Origin: Haematococcus lacustris
Lineage: Eukaryota > Chlorophyta > Chlorophyceae > Chlamydomonadales > Haematococcaceae
Length of the DNA stretch: 64,000 nt
Direction of reading: 5' to 3'
Assembly: GCA_030144725.1 (NCBI GenBank)
Contig: JASKMD010000029.1
Span: 15,162,280 to 15,226,279, forward strand
Under the pieces are notes generated by a model, which saw only the letters and a list, made by a program, of their open reading frames with translations, made no database searches and was not told the origin of the DNA. This document shows positions 21,391 through 33,076 of this stretch, piece after piece; position 1 is the stretch's first letter, and each line of letters starts with the position of its first letter. The translations under genes were made by a program, and so were the position numbers.

Positions 21391-24300
21391 ATGCTACGAG
21401 CTCTCGCTGCGCTGCTTCTTTTAGCTTGGACGTACAGCGTCGAGTGCCGTGGCTTGCCTGCTGACCCCTACTCCAGCTCCCTCCTAACTTCATACCTCAG
21501 CAATCAAGAGCTGGTGAGAACATCGACTTCCTCGCTGTTGATGCATTATCACCGGCTTTGTTGTACAAATCTGCAGATCGGCCATGTTGACACCTTCGCC
21601 AGCCGCTGCAAGACCATAGCCAAGGTCCAAAGGCAAGGCTGTGCAGCCCACATGCTTCCTAAGCCTTGTGTCTGCCTAACAGCTTTCATATTGCATATTG
21701 TGGACTGTGTGCAGGTTTGGGACAAGCACAGATGGTGTAGCGCTTGTAAGCATTGACTTCTCTGACCCTCACCACCACTCCTCTGTTCCCAAGGCTGAAG
21801 TCAAGCTTGTTGGTAATGTTCATGGGGACGAGCCAAGCGGCAGGTAAGCTTGCACAGTTTTCCTGTCTGCCTTAGCACTCCAAGTTGACAGTTGTGCACG
21901 AGCCTATGCTGCGCTTGGATCTGCAGGCAGCTGCTTCTGCAGCTAGCAGAACACATATGCCATGGGTACCGCACCAATGACAGCACTGTCCATCAACTCC
22001 TGGCGTCCGTCAAGCTGTCGATAATCCCCACCCTCAACCCTGACGGGTTCGAGATGCACCACAGGGGCAACCGGTAGGTCAAGGGACACTTGCAGCTTTT
22101 GATGCATGCTATGTGGTACTGCATGCCAGGGCGCATGGTGGCTGGGCCTTGCACTAGAACACCTGCCACAGCCACCTGTCACACCCCTGTCACTATGGCC
22201 TGCATGTGTGGGGTACCAAGCACCTGGGCCTTGCCATGCTGTGTGTCCCTTGTGCATACAGGCGCAACGTGGACCTCAATCGTGACTTTCCCGATCCTCA
22301 GAAGCATGTGGGGAAGCACGACCTCCGCCTCCCCACTGGCCACGAGCAGCCTGAAACCCTGGCCATGATGAACTTCACGCTGTCACGCAAGTCAGTGCTG
22401 AGTGGATGGAGGTGGCCCTTGATGCACATGGCCCAAACCATGCCTGGTCATCATGAGCTATATGCAGGTTGCCTCTGTCAGCTGGATGTCAGGCCTTGCC
22501 AGCACTGTTGCTGGCATGCCTGCCCCCTGATGGCACTGTCACCATGACCAACTGGCTGAGCAGCGCTGCTGCATCAAACAAGCGCAAGTCAGACAACCCA
22601 GTGTTCAGGCTGTTTGGGTGTCGGCACTCCATGCCTCATGCCGCAGTATTCTCCTACTGCCAACTGCCCATGCCTGCACTGCTGCGTGATACGCGTGTAA
22701 GCTGTCGTCAGCCACTGCACCAACACTGCCATCCAAGACTATGCGTGCCGGCATATGCCTACCCTGAAAGGGCAGAGCGCTTGCATTCTGACCCTGTACC
22801 CTAGCCTGCAGCTGCCCAGCTGTCAAAGGTACCCCTTGTTGTACCTGGACTCAGCTGCCTCCTGTGCTGCCCGCAGCTTTGTTGCGTCCCTGGCCATCCA
22901 TGAAGGAGCCCTGGTGGCTAACTACCCCTGGGATGGCTATGCAGACGGTGGTGGGTTTGAGCAGCCTGGCGTTGACATCTTGTGGGAGGGGCTCGTGTCC
23001 TGGGAGAGGGGAGGGCTGCTAGTGAGGCTGCCAAGCAAGCATGCCTGCAGGGGTAGCGGCAGTACCAGCGAAGGCAGTGGCTAGCCAGCCATTGGCAACA
23101 GCTGGGAGCCAGCGATAGATTGATAGATCGTGCAGCATGCTGGTAGCTGTAATGTTGGCGGTAATGTGGTAGTGGTGGTGGGACATGCCTCCGTGGCTCT
23201 GTCCTGGTGCTGCCATGTGCAGACCTCAACATCCGCCATACGAAGCATATTTGCCCAGACAATGCAGCCTTTGTGCTGCTGGCAACAGCTTATGCAAAGA
23301 AGCACACAACCATGGCAGTGAACAACAAGGTGAGCAGTCAACTAGCCACAGCACCATCCTCACCAAAGGGGCTGGTGGGATGGAAGCCTGTCATGCTTCA
23401 CAGTCAAGGCCAAAGCCCTGCCACACAGCAGGGATGTGTAAGTGACAGCCCTACTGCATGTTGTTGGTCTCTGAAGATAGCCCAGCCCAGCATGCATCTC
23501 CAGCATTGCTGCAGCACCTGAATGACTGGAGTGGTCACTTTGAAACAGGCAAGCCATGCCTCACAGTGCTGGCGCATGCTTGACCAGAGCAAGGCCTGCA
23601 CTGATCCCTAGGCTCCTCCAGTGCTGCTTCACACCTTAGCTCCCTTTGTCACCCGCGGCTTACTTTGTGATTCATGGAGTGATGACATCACAGCTCAGTT
23701 GCTGCCTAGGCACTACGAAGTGTCTATGACAGGGGCGGTGTCAACCCCTGAATTGCACCTACCCTTTGATAGGGTGCATAGGAGCTCAGCACGCCCATTG
23801 ATGCCCCATGCCCTTCACTGAGCTGATGTCTGGTTTCATTGTATGCGAGGATTAGTGCCAGGGAAGGAGGCACAGGACCAGCTGCATGCTGTAGCCCATG
23901 GAGCAAGCCTGAGGGAGGGTAGCGTTGTGGAGCTGGCTCAATGTAGTGTTTCCCTTCACCATCCATTCACTTTGCTGGTCACCCAGCCAGGTGCCTGGGA
24001 GCCTGCAGCATCCCTAGGGACTATGCAATACCAGAGGCTACGGCTTGCCCTGTATATCAGCTGCCCAGCTGGTCTCACACCACGTCACTGTTGGCAGACT
24101 GCTGCTTGTTCAGGAGTTCCCCTCTGGCATCACCAATGGTGCAGAGTGGTACCCCCTGTATGGCGGCCTGCAAGACTGGAACTACGTCGCAGCTGGCTGC
24201 ATGGAGGTGGGTGCTGCCCTGGAGCCCAGGTCCCTGGTGGACTAGGCCTGAGTCCAGCCAGGCAGCTGTATCTGGCGCAGCTGGATGGGTCAGAGCTTGG

Positions 24301-27300
24301 CAGTGCTTCGACCCAGTGGCACTATGGCACGTAGCTCAGTGCACGCTAGTGTGTGAGAGTGTGAGCTTGCAGCTCAGTCTGGGTCTTGCTCCCGTCCTGA
24401 TCAGGGGGTGCAGGGGTCAGTCCCTCAGTTTGGGGTCCATGGCTTCTGATATGAGTTATAAAACGCGCATGCAGCCAGCTATTGGCCGAGCCAGTGTCCT
24501 GCACGAAGATGGCTTGCTTGTTGCTCCGCACTGCTATCTTTCATGTCATCAGTATAAATGGCCTGCACTACAACAACCTCCATGGGCAGGCTCGACACCG
24601 ATGACCCAGTCACCGCCTTGTGTTGGCCAGCAAAGCCCGCCCCATGCTCATGCACCTAGCCCAGCACCTGGCTCTGCAGGTCACCTTGGAGCTGAATGAT
24701 CAGAAGTGGCCGCAGCCTGCACGCCTGGCTGAGATGTGGCGTGAGAACAAGCAAGCCTTGCTGGAGTGGCCCCTCATGGCAGCAACATGCGGTGTGGTGT
24801 CGCAGCTCCCACCCTCCCCCCTGCTGCTGCTGTTGTGTGATGTGGATGGCCTTGTGCAAGCATTAGGCAGCATAAGCTAGCTAGGGTGTAGCATCAGGAA
24901 CCCCATGGCAGCAAGCACCTGTTGGGAGTCACTGGCACTGAGCTTGGTAGCTCACGGCTGCCAAGTGCAGCTGGAGCTCAGCTACACTTCAGTGCAAAGA
25001 CAACCGCAGAGCCATGCTCCAAGACGGTGCCTCAGCCAAACCCACCCCGGCTAGTCCTGTGCACACTGTGCGCTCTAGCAACAAGGCCGTGCTGCAGAGT
25101 GCCGCTGTCTCAGGCAGCCACCCGCGCAGATGCTCCTTCACAGAATACTCAGCTGGCTTGTAAGCATGTAGACGGCTCCTCGTCCCTCACTAGGGCCTAC
25201 AGCAGAGTCGGACCACAAGGGACCACTCAGGTCGGTGTTTGGCTGTGTGGAGTTATATCTCCATACACATGGCACATGGCACATGGCATGGACGCCTACC
25301 ACCTACACTATTGACGGACCCCTGTGACAGGGCTATAGTCTACATTTGGCATGACATGCATGCACATATTGTAAGCTGATGACAGCTCAAGAGGGGGGCA
25401 CACACTACTGTGCCTCAGCAGGCTGCTACTGCTGTACCTTGGGTGGCTTGTCCCGCAACCGCTTGTAGCCTAGCTCAGGGTACTCCTTGCCCTTTGCTGG
25501 CATAGCTGCCTGGTTTGGCCACCAGCACAGCTCCTTTCAACGTACGATTTGAGTTTTTGTCCAATGTGTTTTGGACGGCTGTGACCTTATCAAGGGGGTT
25601 TCCAGCCTTGCAGCCACAGAGACTGACTGCGCACACTCAGTTACTAAGCATATAGACAGCCATGTTGATGCATGGTGTACTTGTTCTTTCCCCCCCACTA
25701 CAGGTTGTACTGTCAGATGAGATCTTCTGTTTCCTTAAATGGCTCAGTGTGTGCATGACTGCTGTGCAGGCCTGCGCGGCAGAGTGTTGGGCTATGGGCC
25801 AGATGGGTTGCTGCAGCCCCTGGCTGCAAACATCACAGTGGATGGCATCGCCACATTGGTCCGCTCCACACCCTCGCATGGAGGTTACACAAAGTAAACA
25901 GGGCAGCACCTTGGCCCTCAACCTAGAGCCTTCATTGCAGTGGAACACTAAGTGTGGACCTGTACAAAGCGGTGTTTTTGTCTGTGTGGAGTTCCCATGC
26001 ACATGGCATACACATGGCATACACATGGTCATGGTCGCGTACCACCTACAGCATTGCCTGACCCAGAGGGCTATGATGTAGAGTTGGCATGCCAAACATG
26101 CACTAAGCGTAAGCTGATGTCAGCTCAAAATGGGTGGGGGGCTGCTGCTGCTGGGCTTTGGGTGACTTGTCTCGCAGCCGCTTAAACCCATGCTCAGGGT
26201 ACTCCTTGCTGTACTCCTTGGCTGGCAGTTTCCCCTGCTCTGGCCAGTAGCACAGCTCCAAAGGACACCTCCAAAGGGCCATAGGGCACCTCCACAGGGC
26301 ACCTCTTAAGGGCACCTCCACCAAAGGGCACCTCCAAAAGGGCATGTTTGGATGTCACCAGCACTGATGTACACATACCTAGACAAGTAAATAGGGCAGC
26401 AGAGGAGCAGGGCAGCGAGAGAGCAGGGCAGCGAGCAAGCAGAAGTATCTAAGGCTGAGGCTATGACTTGCCACAACAGCGCACTGCTGCCTGCCACTCT
26501 GCTCACTGCACCGCTGCCCATCATGCTCTTGGTCCTGCTGTAGAGCAGGGGTTGAAATGCAATCAGACACTCTGCAGCCATGCTCATAGCCTGGTTTGAC
26601 CCTGTTGCTATAGCTGTAGCAGACCACTCTTCACTTGCTGTTGCTGCACTTGCTGTGCCCAGGATACTCGCTCCTGGCACCTACACCGTCCACGCGTCAG
26701 CCAAGGGCTTCAAGACTAACACAGCACAGCTGGCCATCCCACAGTCAGGGGCGGGCCTGGTGCATGACTTCATGCTCAACCCTGTGGTGCCCTGGCCTCC
26801 AACCCCTCCCAGCCCAGCGCAGCCACCGCCTCACACCAACAACTCAGCTCAGGACCATCACGCCAGGCATACGCCACCATTGCCATTGGGTGGGTCTCCT
26901 GCAAGCAAGCTCTGCCGCCCATTCTCTGCAAGCCCACCATGCCTTCCCAGCCGTGTCTCACCTCTGACCTCTGAACCTTGTGTGTGCATGCTGCTTGATG
27001 TGCCCGCATGCGTGCAGCCAGGGTCAGCACGCAGCAGGCAAGCAGCCCGGGGGAGGCGGTGTGGATTTCAATCCCTGGGGTCGCCTCGCTGAAAGAAGCG
27101 CATTACAGCTGGATGAGCTCTCGCCTGGGTTTCCTGGCCCTCATCTTGCTGCAGCTCCTGCTGTTGGCCTTGTGCCTGGCATGGCGCCGCCGGCAGGCTG
27201 CTATCAATGCAGCGTCAGAAGCGATTGCCACCAAGATGCAGATGCCGCCGCTGTCATCTCGGCCTCTTCATGGGCCAACTGGTACCGCTTCGGTCGAGCA

Positions 27301-27328
27301 CTTGTTAAGTAGAACAGCCAGGCACTGA
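21391..27328 (+). CDS. M14 carboxypeptidase (D/N type), secreted or membrane-anchored
   Basis: Twelve exons join in phase to 543 residues: 21391-21513, 21577-21632, 21715-21843, 21927-22073, 22262-22390, 22877-22950, 23223-23329, 24114-24206, 24680-24791, 25770-25893, 26663-26889, 27018-27328. A signal peptide ([17 protein letters not shown]) leads the protein. The zinc site is VHGDEPSGR (His about 96, Glu about 99) with the third His in [12 protein letters not shown] (about 203). [10 protein letters not shown] supplies the substrate-binding Arg (about 159), and GGLQDWNY with VTLELND the catalytic Glu (about 290). A transthyretin-like domain follows (about 324-430: [28 protein letters not shown]), and a C-terminal hydrophobic segment (about 475-498) precedes RRR. 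The enzyme should remove C-terminal basic residues in the secretory pathway or outside the cell. Intron 2 is GC-AG. The last two exon joins rest on phase and splice signals only. Confidence 0.85.
25240..25545 (-). pseudogene. Fanzor-A C-terminus and 3' module in carboxypeptidase intron 9
   Basis: The minus strand reads [20 protein letters not shown] then [15 protein letters not shown], followed by a 3' module down to about 25240 that resembles the one at 5215. It is antisense to the host gene. Confidence 0.6.
25900..26345 (-). pseudogene. Fanzor-A C-terminus and full 3' module in carboxypeptidase intron 10
   Basis: The minus strand reads [20 protein letters not shown] through [13 protein letters not shown] into the 3' module, which ends at CAAGGTGCTG about 10 bp after the exon-10 donor (25894). 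It is antisense to the host gene. Confidence 0.65.
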
Positions 27329-27397
27329 CATCGCTGCCATATCAAAAGTGATCAGAAGACCTTGCTGGTGGCCACCCTCCGCCGTTAGTAATTTTTT

Positions 27398-27972
27398 GAT
27401 GATGTGGCTTACACCGCTTAAGCCGTCAGCCGTTAGGCTGCTAGGCCGCCCTCCCCCTCAAGGGGTTCAGGACTTTCTGTAACGCACTTCATAGCAAGGT
27501 GCACAAACAAAGGTGCACATGGGCTCAACATGAAGTCATGCAAGTTCTCATTATTGTTCTGTAAAGTCATGGCAAACTCCGGCTGCTCCCTGATGGAACT
27601 CGTGGCAGTGCACTCAAAGATGAAATGCATGGCGTCATCCACTACCCCCTCTGTGCATCTGGTGCATGTGCGATCTATGAAAGTTACCCCCTCAAACCGA
27701 GCCTTCTCCACCCCCAGACCGCTGTTGCCTAACCTGAACCTAGTCAAGCTCGTGCGAACTTCTGTAGAGAGCTGTCTGTTCAGCAGATGTGGTGCCATGT
27801 GATTGATGCCAATGCCGTCCCCATGCTTGAACCATGCAGCATACGAACATCTCTCCCGATGCACCGTCTCAGGCAGTCTAGGGTTCCCCTCAAACCCAAC
27901 CCAACGCCTCCCCCACCTCTCGAACCACTTGACTTCCAAAGCCTTGGTGCCTAGGACCATGTCCGGGCTCAA
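27398..27972 (-). mobile_element. LINE-like retrotransposon 3' end (zf-RVT-like tail)
   Basis: The open frame contains RTSLTRFRLGNSGLG, DRTCTRCTEGVVDDAMHF and IFEC, the Cys/His pattern commonly found after the reverse transcriptase of non-LTR elements, ending EPLEGEGGLAA-stop. The 3' end ggcttaagcggtgtaagcca is shared with an inverted copy at 29295-29600. No reverse transcriptase core is present, so it is 5'-truncated. Confidence 0.6.
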
Positions 27973-28126
27973 GGTAAACTCAAGGTAAACTCAAGGTTAG
28001 TAATAGTTATGATAGTATGTACCTTTAGTTTGTTCTTAGAAGCTCTACAACCAACTACATCTGAAGTCGTGTCCATAAACTCGTGGGAGTGCCCCCTCCA
28101 CTTCTGCCTGGCCCTAAACCGGTTGA

Positions 28127-28875
28127 CTAGTTGTCAACTAGACACAGCTTTAGAATGGCACGCTCTATGGTGCCACAGCCTGCTCCTGCTCCTGTTGGGC
28201 CGTGACTGCTCGACCTCACAGCCGCTTGTAGCCTAGGCTGCTCGGCCTCCTTCTGTTTGGCATTGGTAAGCAGCTCCATGGCATCCCTGATCTGTGCCAG
28301 CAGTTGTGGGTCCCAGATGTCCAGCTGCATTGGGGGGGGCAGCTGGGCTGGGGCGGCTGCTGTGCGGGGGAAGCTGCGCGTGGCAAGGCGGGGGTGGGCT
28401 TAGGGAGGGCAGGCTGGGTCAGGTGGGGGAGGGGGGCCTGGGGCTGGACCTGCTGCTGGGACTCCTGGGCTAGGCTGGCCTAGGACTGCTGTTAGGCAGC
28501 ATTGCTTGCTGCCCATCGTTATGCGCTTGTTAATCTCAGCCACAATGGCGTCGACTTGAGCTGGGCTGAGATCAAGCAGTGCTGCCTTCACAAGGCCACT
28601 CAGGCCAGCCTTGATGACCTGGCGACGCTCTGCAATCACTACCTTGGCAGCCTGCCCCTGCTCCAGGACTTGCTGCCCGCTGACACTGGCACCTGCAGAC
28701 ACGGGAAAGCACAACACACGCACGGCAGGACTTGATGCACGAGGTCGCAATGGCGCGTGGTACACACTGCGCCGCGTCGTCAGTTAGCTTCGGGGCCGTT
28801 CCTCAAGCTTCGCGGCTTACCGGCTGCACTCTGTGCGGGGGAGACGGGGCGCTTGCGGTTTCTTTTCGGGGGCAT
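28127..28875 (-). CDS. Unknown small gene with basic N-terminus (module X, copy 1)
   Basis: Exon 28875-28821 encodes MPPKRNRKRPVSPAQSAA and ends in a good donor. It joins in phase to an exon starting at 28692 (GASVSGQQVLEQGQAAKV; LSPAQVDAIVAEINKRI) with a proline-rich tail ending near 28400. A further frame at 28330-28210 (MQLDIWDPQLLAQIRDAMEL) may be another exon. The first exon has a close copy of identical length at 39182-39128. The function is unknown. The basic leader recalls that of Fanzor-A, so it could be the 5' end of a Fanzor-B gene. Confidence 0.4.
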
Positions 28876-29189
28876 CTCAAGGATTTAGTTACATTATCGG
28901 AGCGGAGTGGCCGTGCTGGGAGGTGCATCAAACCGCCGTCCAACCGGAGGGCCGGAGTGGGGCGGAAGTGAGGTCCATTACATATCAATTACGTGGAGCA
29001 TGTTGTCCCCACAGTGGGAGTCCTCCAAGCATATCTTTACTACGGCAATTTGAGCTAGTGCTTAATAGTTGTGGTTCACGGCTCGAAGGTTGCAGTGCAT
29101 GTGGTAGGGTGCTCAGTTCATGTTGTGGTGCTGTTGGGCCACCACATCAGTTGTGCAGCAGCCAGCAGCCAGAACCGAAGCCTGGGCTG

Positions 29190-29600
29190 ACTGGGTTGCA
29201 GCCTCTGCTGCAGCTTCAACTCATGTTGCTGTGACCATGGGTGACAGTCTCCAATGCCGGCGTTGAGGAGTGGGCGAGATGAGGCTCCTGACAGTTTGAG
29301 GGGGGTAACTATCATTGATCGCACATGCACTAGATGCACAGAGGGGGTAGTGGATGACGCCATGCATTTCATCTTTGAGTGCACTGCCACGAGTTCCATC
29401 AGGCAGCAGGCGGAGTTTGCCATGACTTTCCAGGACAGTTATGAGAACTTTCATGACTTCATGTTGAGCCCATGTGCACCTTTGTTTGTGCACCTTGCTT
29501 TGAAGTGCGTTACACAAAGTCCCGAACCCCTAGAGGGGGAGGGCGGCCTAGCAGCCTAACGGCTGACGGCTTAAGCGGTGTAGGCCACCTATCTATCTCA
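29190..29600 (+). mobile_element. LINE-like 3' end, inverted copy
   Basis: 29295-29600 is a close reverse-complement match to 27398-27705 with the same frame (DRTCTRCTEGVVDDAMHF) and the same end. The piece before it (29200-29280) recurs on the other strand at 47495-47570. Confidence 0.65.
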
Positions 29601-29641
29601 TACACTTCACTGATCTCATGCTCTGGCCCGCCCCATGAGAA

Positions 29642-30734
29642 TCAGGATGTCCCAACATGGGGTTGGTAATCTTCATGCAAGTACTTGCTACAAAGTGAAC
29701 CGATTGCGATAGCGTTTGTTGCATTGGCACCTGCAAATTTCTCCGCATCTACTGGCAAGCGGCGCGTTAATCCTTGCATCAGAGTCCATGCCGGCGCAAG
29801 CGAGCGCGGACACACCTCAGCTGCTCACAACCGATTGTTCTAGTGGTGAGTAGAGGCACCAATGAGCGAACTGCGCTTGGCATCGAGCCGGAAGTACAAT
29901 CACATTACAGCCCGCGAGCCTTTTGTTGGTGCAGGCGGTGTTGGAGGGCCATCGCTGGGCATGTGATGTAGCGACATTGCTGCAAATGCGGGAAATGTGC
30001 GTCTCTCTCTCGCTAGTCACACAGGAAAAGGGACCCTCATTAACAAAATGGCATGTTGTGAGCTGACCACTGTGACTTTCCAGTTTTTCGCTACATAACT
30101 CTGTTCCTTACTCAACGCCACAACTGCTGGAGAAGAAAGCATGGCAATTAGTTGATCAGGCCTGCTTGAAATGACATTGGCGTGCCCCGACTTTGCCTTG
30201 CAGGAATGATTAGCCCATCCGACCCTGCCCATTGCAGCCCCCCCCCCTCCCCTACATGGCCTACATGGCCTACATGGCCTACACACCTTGAGTGGCCTTA
30301 CCGAGTGGCCAGGTAGTAGGTACTACTCACGAAGCGGTCAAGCAATGCAGCAGCGTTGTATACTTCCGAGCATGGGTGGAGGGGCGCTGTTACATCGGTT
30401 TGGCATGCCATGTGAACCGTTTTGACTGCGGCGACTGTCCCTGACTGTTTGCAGAGGCTACTGGGCCACGTCGGTCGCGGCGGTCGGTCGCGGCGAGGCC
30501 CGCATGAGCAAAACTGGCATGCATTTGAATGTCAAGATTTGAGCCGCCTTAGCACTCAGCACACTGCACAATATTTAATGTTACAAGCTGCACCGCATAG
30601 CTGACAGAGTCCTCTATCCAGGGATGTGCGAATCATAAATAGAAACCACGTGGCTGAGACGCGGCGTCGTTTTGATTACCAGGGGTCGGTTTCCTATCAT
30701 TTCCAGCCATTTTTTGAAAGTTGGGGTCGCCTGA
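29642..30734. mobile_element. TCAGG-ended hAT-like non-autonomous element, copy 1
   Basis: The element is bounded by TCAGGATGTCCCAAC and the inverted GTTGGGGTCGCCTGA. It is flanked by an exact 7-bp duplication ATGAGAA (29635-29641 and 30735-30741). The body matches 49584-51054 in reverse orientation and its right part matches 41280-41656. No transposase-length frame is present; a 60-residue frame at 30422-30604 is kept in all three copies. Confidence 0.75.
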
Positions 30735-30741
30735 ATGAGAA

Positions 30742-31332
30742 ACCAACGAGCTTGACTTGCAGCCTGTGCTATGCACAGGGCGCCAGTCTAACACCCCAGC
30801 TAAGGCGTCCAGTGCAAGCCTGCTGCTTTGTCGAATGCCCTGACTGCGCCATGTCCAACTGTGCCATGTCCAGCAGCACTGCCCTTGCCTTTGCCCCTGC
30901 CTTCGCCTTTGGGTGGGGGTGCTGGAGAGTTGGTGTCCTGCCACTCCTCAAGGCATCTGTTAGCCTGCTCATTCCAGCACATGTTCCCCCACTACTAGGA
31001 GATGCGTTATCTTAGGAGGGTGAGGCGCTAGGTGTTGGCATGAAGCACATGCTCTGATGTAAGCAACAGCTGAAGCATTGCCTAGTGCACACATGCTACT
31101 GTGCTACAGGCTGTGCTTCAGGCTACAAGCACAGCACCAGGGGGATGAACGAGTCAGTATGAGATCAGGGATGTAGGGAAAGGTACGGTGTGTGGTGCTG
31201 TGTAAGGTGAGTCTGCTACGTCCGTGATACATGCTGATTTTGAGCAATCGTGAAAAGGCCAAACCCTAACCCTAGCTGCCGTTGCAGTAGCAGCAGGGTT
31301 CCAGGTACCACTCACACGATAATCATCCTTGC
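30742..31332. other. Spacer without recognised gene
   Basis: This lies between the transposon copy and the stop codon of RLP24. One plus-strand frame is open but has no family signature. The RLP24 3' UTR must lie in its right part. Confidence 0.35.
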
Positions 31333-32206
31333 TCACTCCTGCATAGCATCTGCTGCCTGTCTCTCCTCTGCTCGCTCCCGCAATTTTTCTTTCTGGCTTG
31401 TAAGGCTGGCGGGGGCGCGAACTAAGTGAATCTCCTTCTCCAGCTGCAGCTTGTCGGCCGCCTTCTGCTGAGACTTGACATTCTGTGTTCACACCAGGCA
31501 GCATAAAGACCCATAACAAGCAGCTTGGCGGCAGCGTGGTGTTTGGCAGCCGACTTGTGCAGCAGTTGCATTGTGAAACAGCCCTGCCATGCACAGCAAC
31601 TCCACACCATCACAGGGTAAAACGCATGAGGGCACACCCATGCGCTTGGGGCATGGTAAGAACACAAGCCTGCCATCATACTCTGCCCTTGCACAGCTGC
31701 TGTTGTGTGAACCCTGTTCCAGAGAAGCAGCACTACGCACCTTCATGCGCTTCTCGTAGAAGCGCTCTTGCCGCCTGACACGGATCTCATCAATGCGCTG
31801 CATCGCCTTGACAGTCTTGGCCACCACCTCCCGGTCGTATTTCTCTGGTCGGTTGCGTTTGCGCTCCATCTCAAAAGTAGCATCCTCCACCAGCTCCTTG
31901 CCAGCCAGCTTGCGGTAAGCTGTGCACAGCAGCAGGCATCCCCTCAACACCTAGTCAGTAGCCACTTAGGAAGCCTGTCACCATACACTTTGCCACATGA
32001 TCCCAGCAGCCGTAAGAGAGACAATAATGAGCATTCACATAATTACCTTTGGTCCAGCGTAGTTTGCGAGGGTTTCGCTTCATCTTGAAGTTGCGGTGGC
32101 ATTTTGAGCGACAGAAGCGAAAGATGGTAGCATCATTGCGCACAAACGTGATACCGTGGCCAGGGTACACCGTGCTCGAGCAAAACCAGCATTTCTCCAG
32201 CCGCAT
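31333..32206 (-). CDS. RLP24: RLP24, 60S ribosome-biogenesis protein (RSL24D1-type)
   Basis: Three exons, 32206-32047, 31919-31741 and 31482-31333, join in phase to 162 residues. The start [18 protein letters not shown], then [18 protein letters not shown] and [15 protein letters not shown], is the eL24-type zinc finger (Cys pairs CWFC and CRSKC) and signature of the RLP24 family. The helical basic tail ([41 protein letters not shown]) is the RLP24 extension absent from eL24 itself. The family acts on pre-60S particles in the nucleolus and is exchanged for eL24 in the cytoplasm. Length is close to known homologues and the frame is intact. Confidence 0.92.
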
Positions 32207-32459
32207 GGCGGCGACGCTGCTTCGGGTGGCCCAGTGCTAAACCAAGAGTGTGAACAAGCAGTAGTAAGGTTTGGAGTCGCTGTGACAAAATGTTTGGAGT
32301 TGAGTCGAGTCGCGTATCAAAATGTTTTTCCGTAAATGACCTAACACCCAGCTGAGACAACTCCTAAAGCACTGTGACAACTCCTGAACCCCACAGCCCT
32401 CATGCTACACCAAAATAAAGCAAGAGTTGGAATCAAACCAGGCTGCGAGCTCATCATTG

Positions 32460-32980
32460 TAAAGGCTACTGACAGTAAGCCTGATGCCCACTTCAACTCA
32501 GCTTTCTGGTGTGTGTGCCTGTGCCAGTGCCTGTGCCACACACATCCCCTTTATGAGGGTTTCCTTGTTTTATTATGTTGGGATTGTCTTGAGCTGTAGC
32601 TGGCTATTGCTGTAACTGGCGTTGCCACTTGCGCAACAGGGGCTTGTCGGGTATGTTCACCCAATCCTGGCCTGGCTGGCCTGGCTTTGACATGGCTGGG
32701 CGGTTAGTCCAGTAGCACAGCTCAATGGGACTTGGCCCTGGGCCGACTGCACAGCGGCGGATGTTCAGCGCGGTTGACACGTCCCGGTCGTAGAACCTGC
32801 GCATGGGTATGGGAGATGCATGACGTCACGTCATGTGTCATGTCATGTGCGATATGTTCATGTCATGCACATGTGTAGGGTTGGGTCAATGCTTACCTGG
32901 TGATGTTGTTGATGCTTGTAGAGCACATCAGGCCCCGGACTTGGGATCGCTTTGCCATGCTTTTCACTGGCCGCAGCAAC
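32460..32980 (-). pseudogene. Fanzor-C C-terminal exons and 3' flank
   Basis: Exon 32980-32897 encodes RPVKSMAKRSQVRGLMC and STSINNITR. It joins in phase to 32796-32604: FYDRDVSTALNIRR (RuvC-III-like), PIELCYWTNRPAMSKP, DKPLLRKWQRQLQQ-stop. This is the best preserved RuvC-III end of lineage C here. The upstream intron boundary (CATGCAG acceptor) lies about 100 bp from the CCCCG array, and everything 5' of it is missing. The flank 32460-32603 is shared with 20965-21123. Confidence 0.65.
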
Positions 32981-33076
32981 CTGCATGGACACATGGGGCA
33001 ATGCACCCTACCTAGACACCTGGACTCCACCATCTCCCAACCCAGCCAACAACTTCTTATCCTCGCCCCCCTCACC

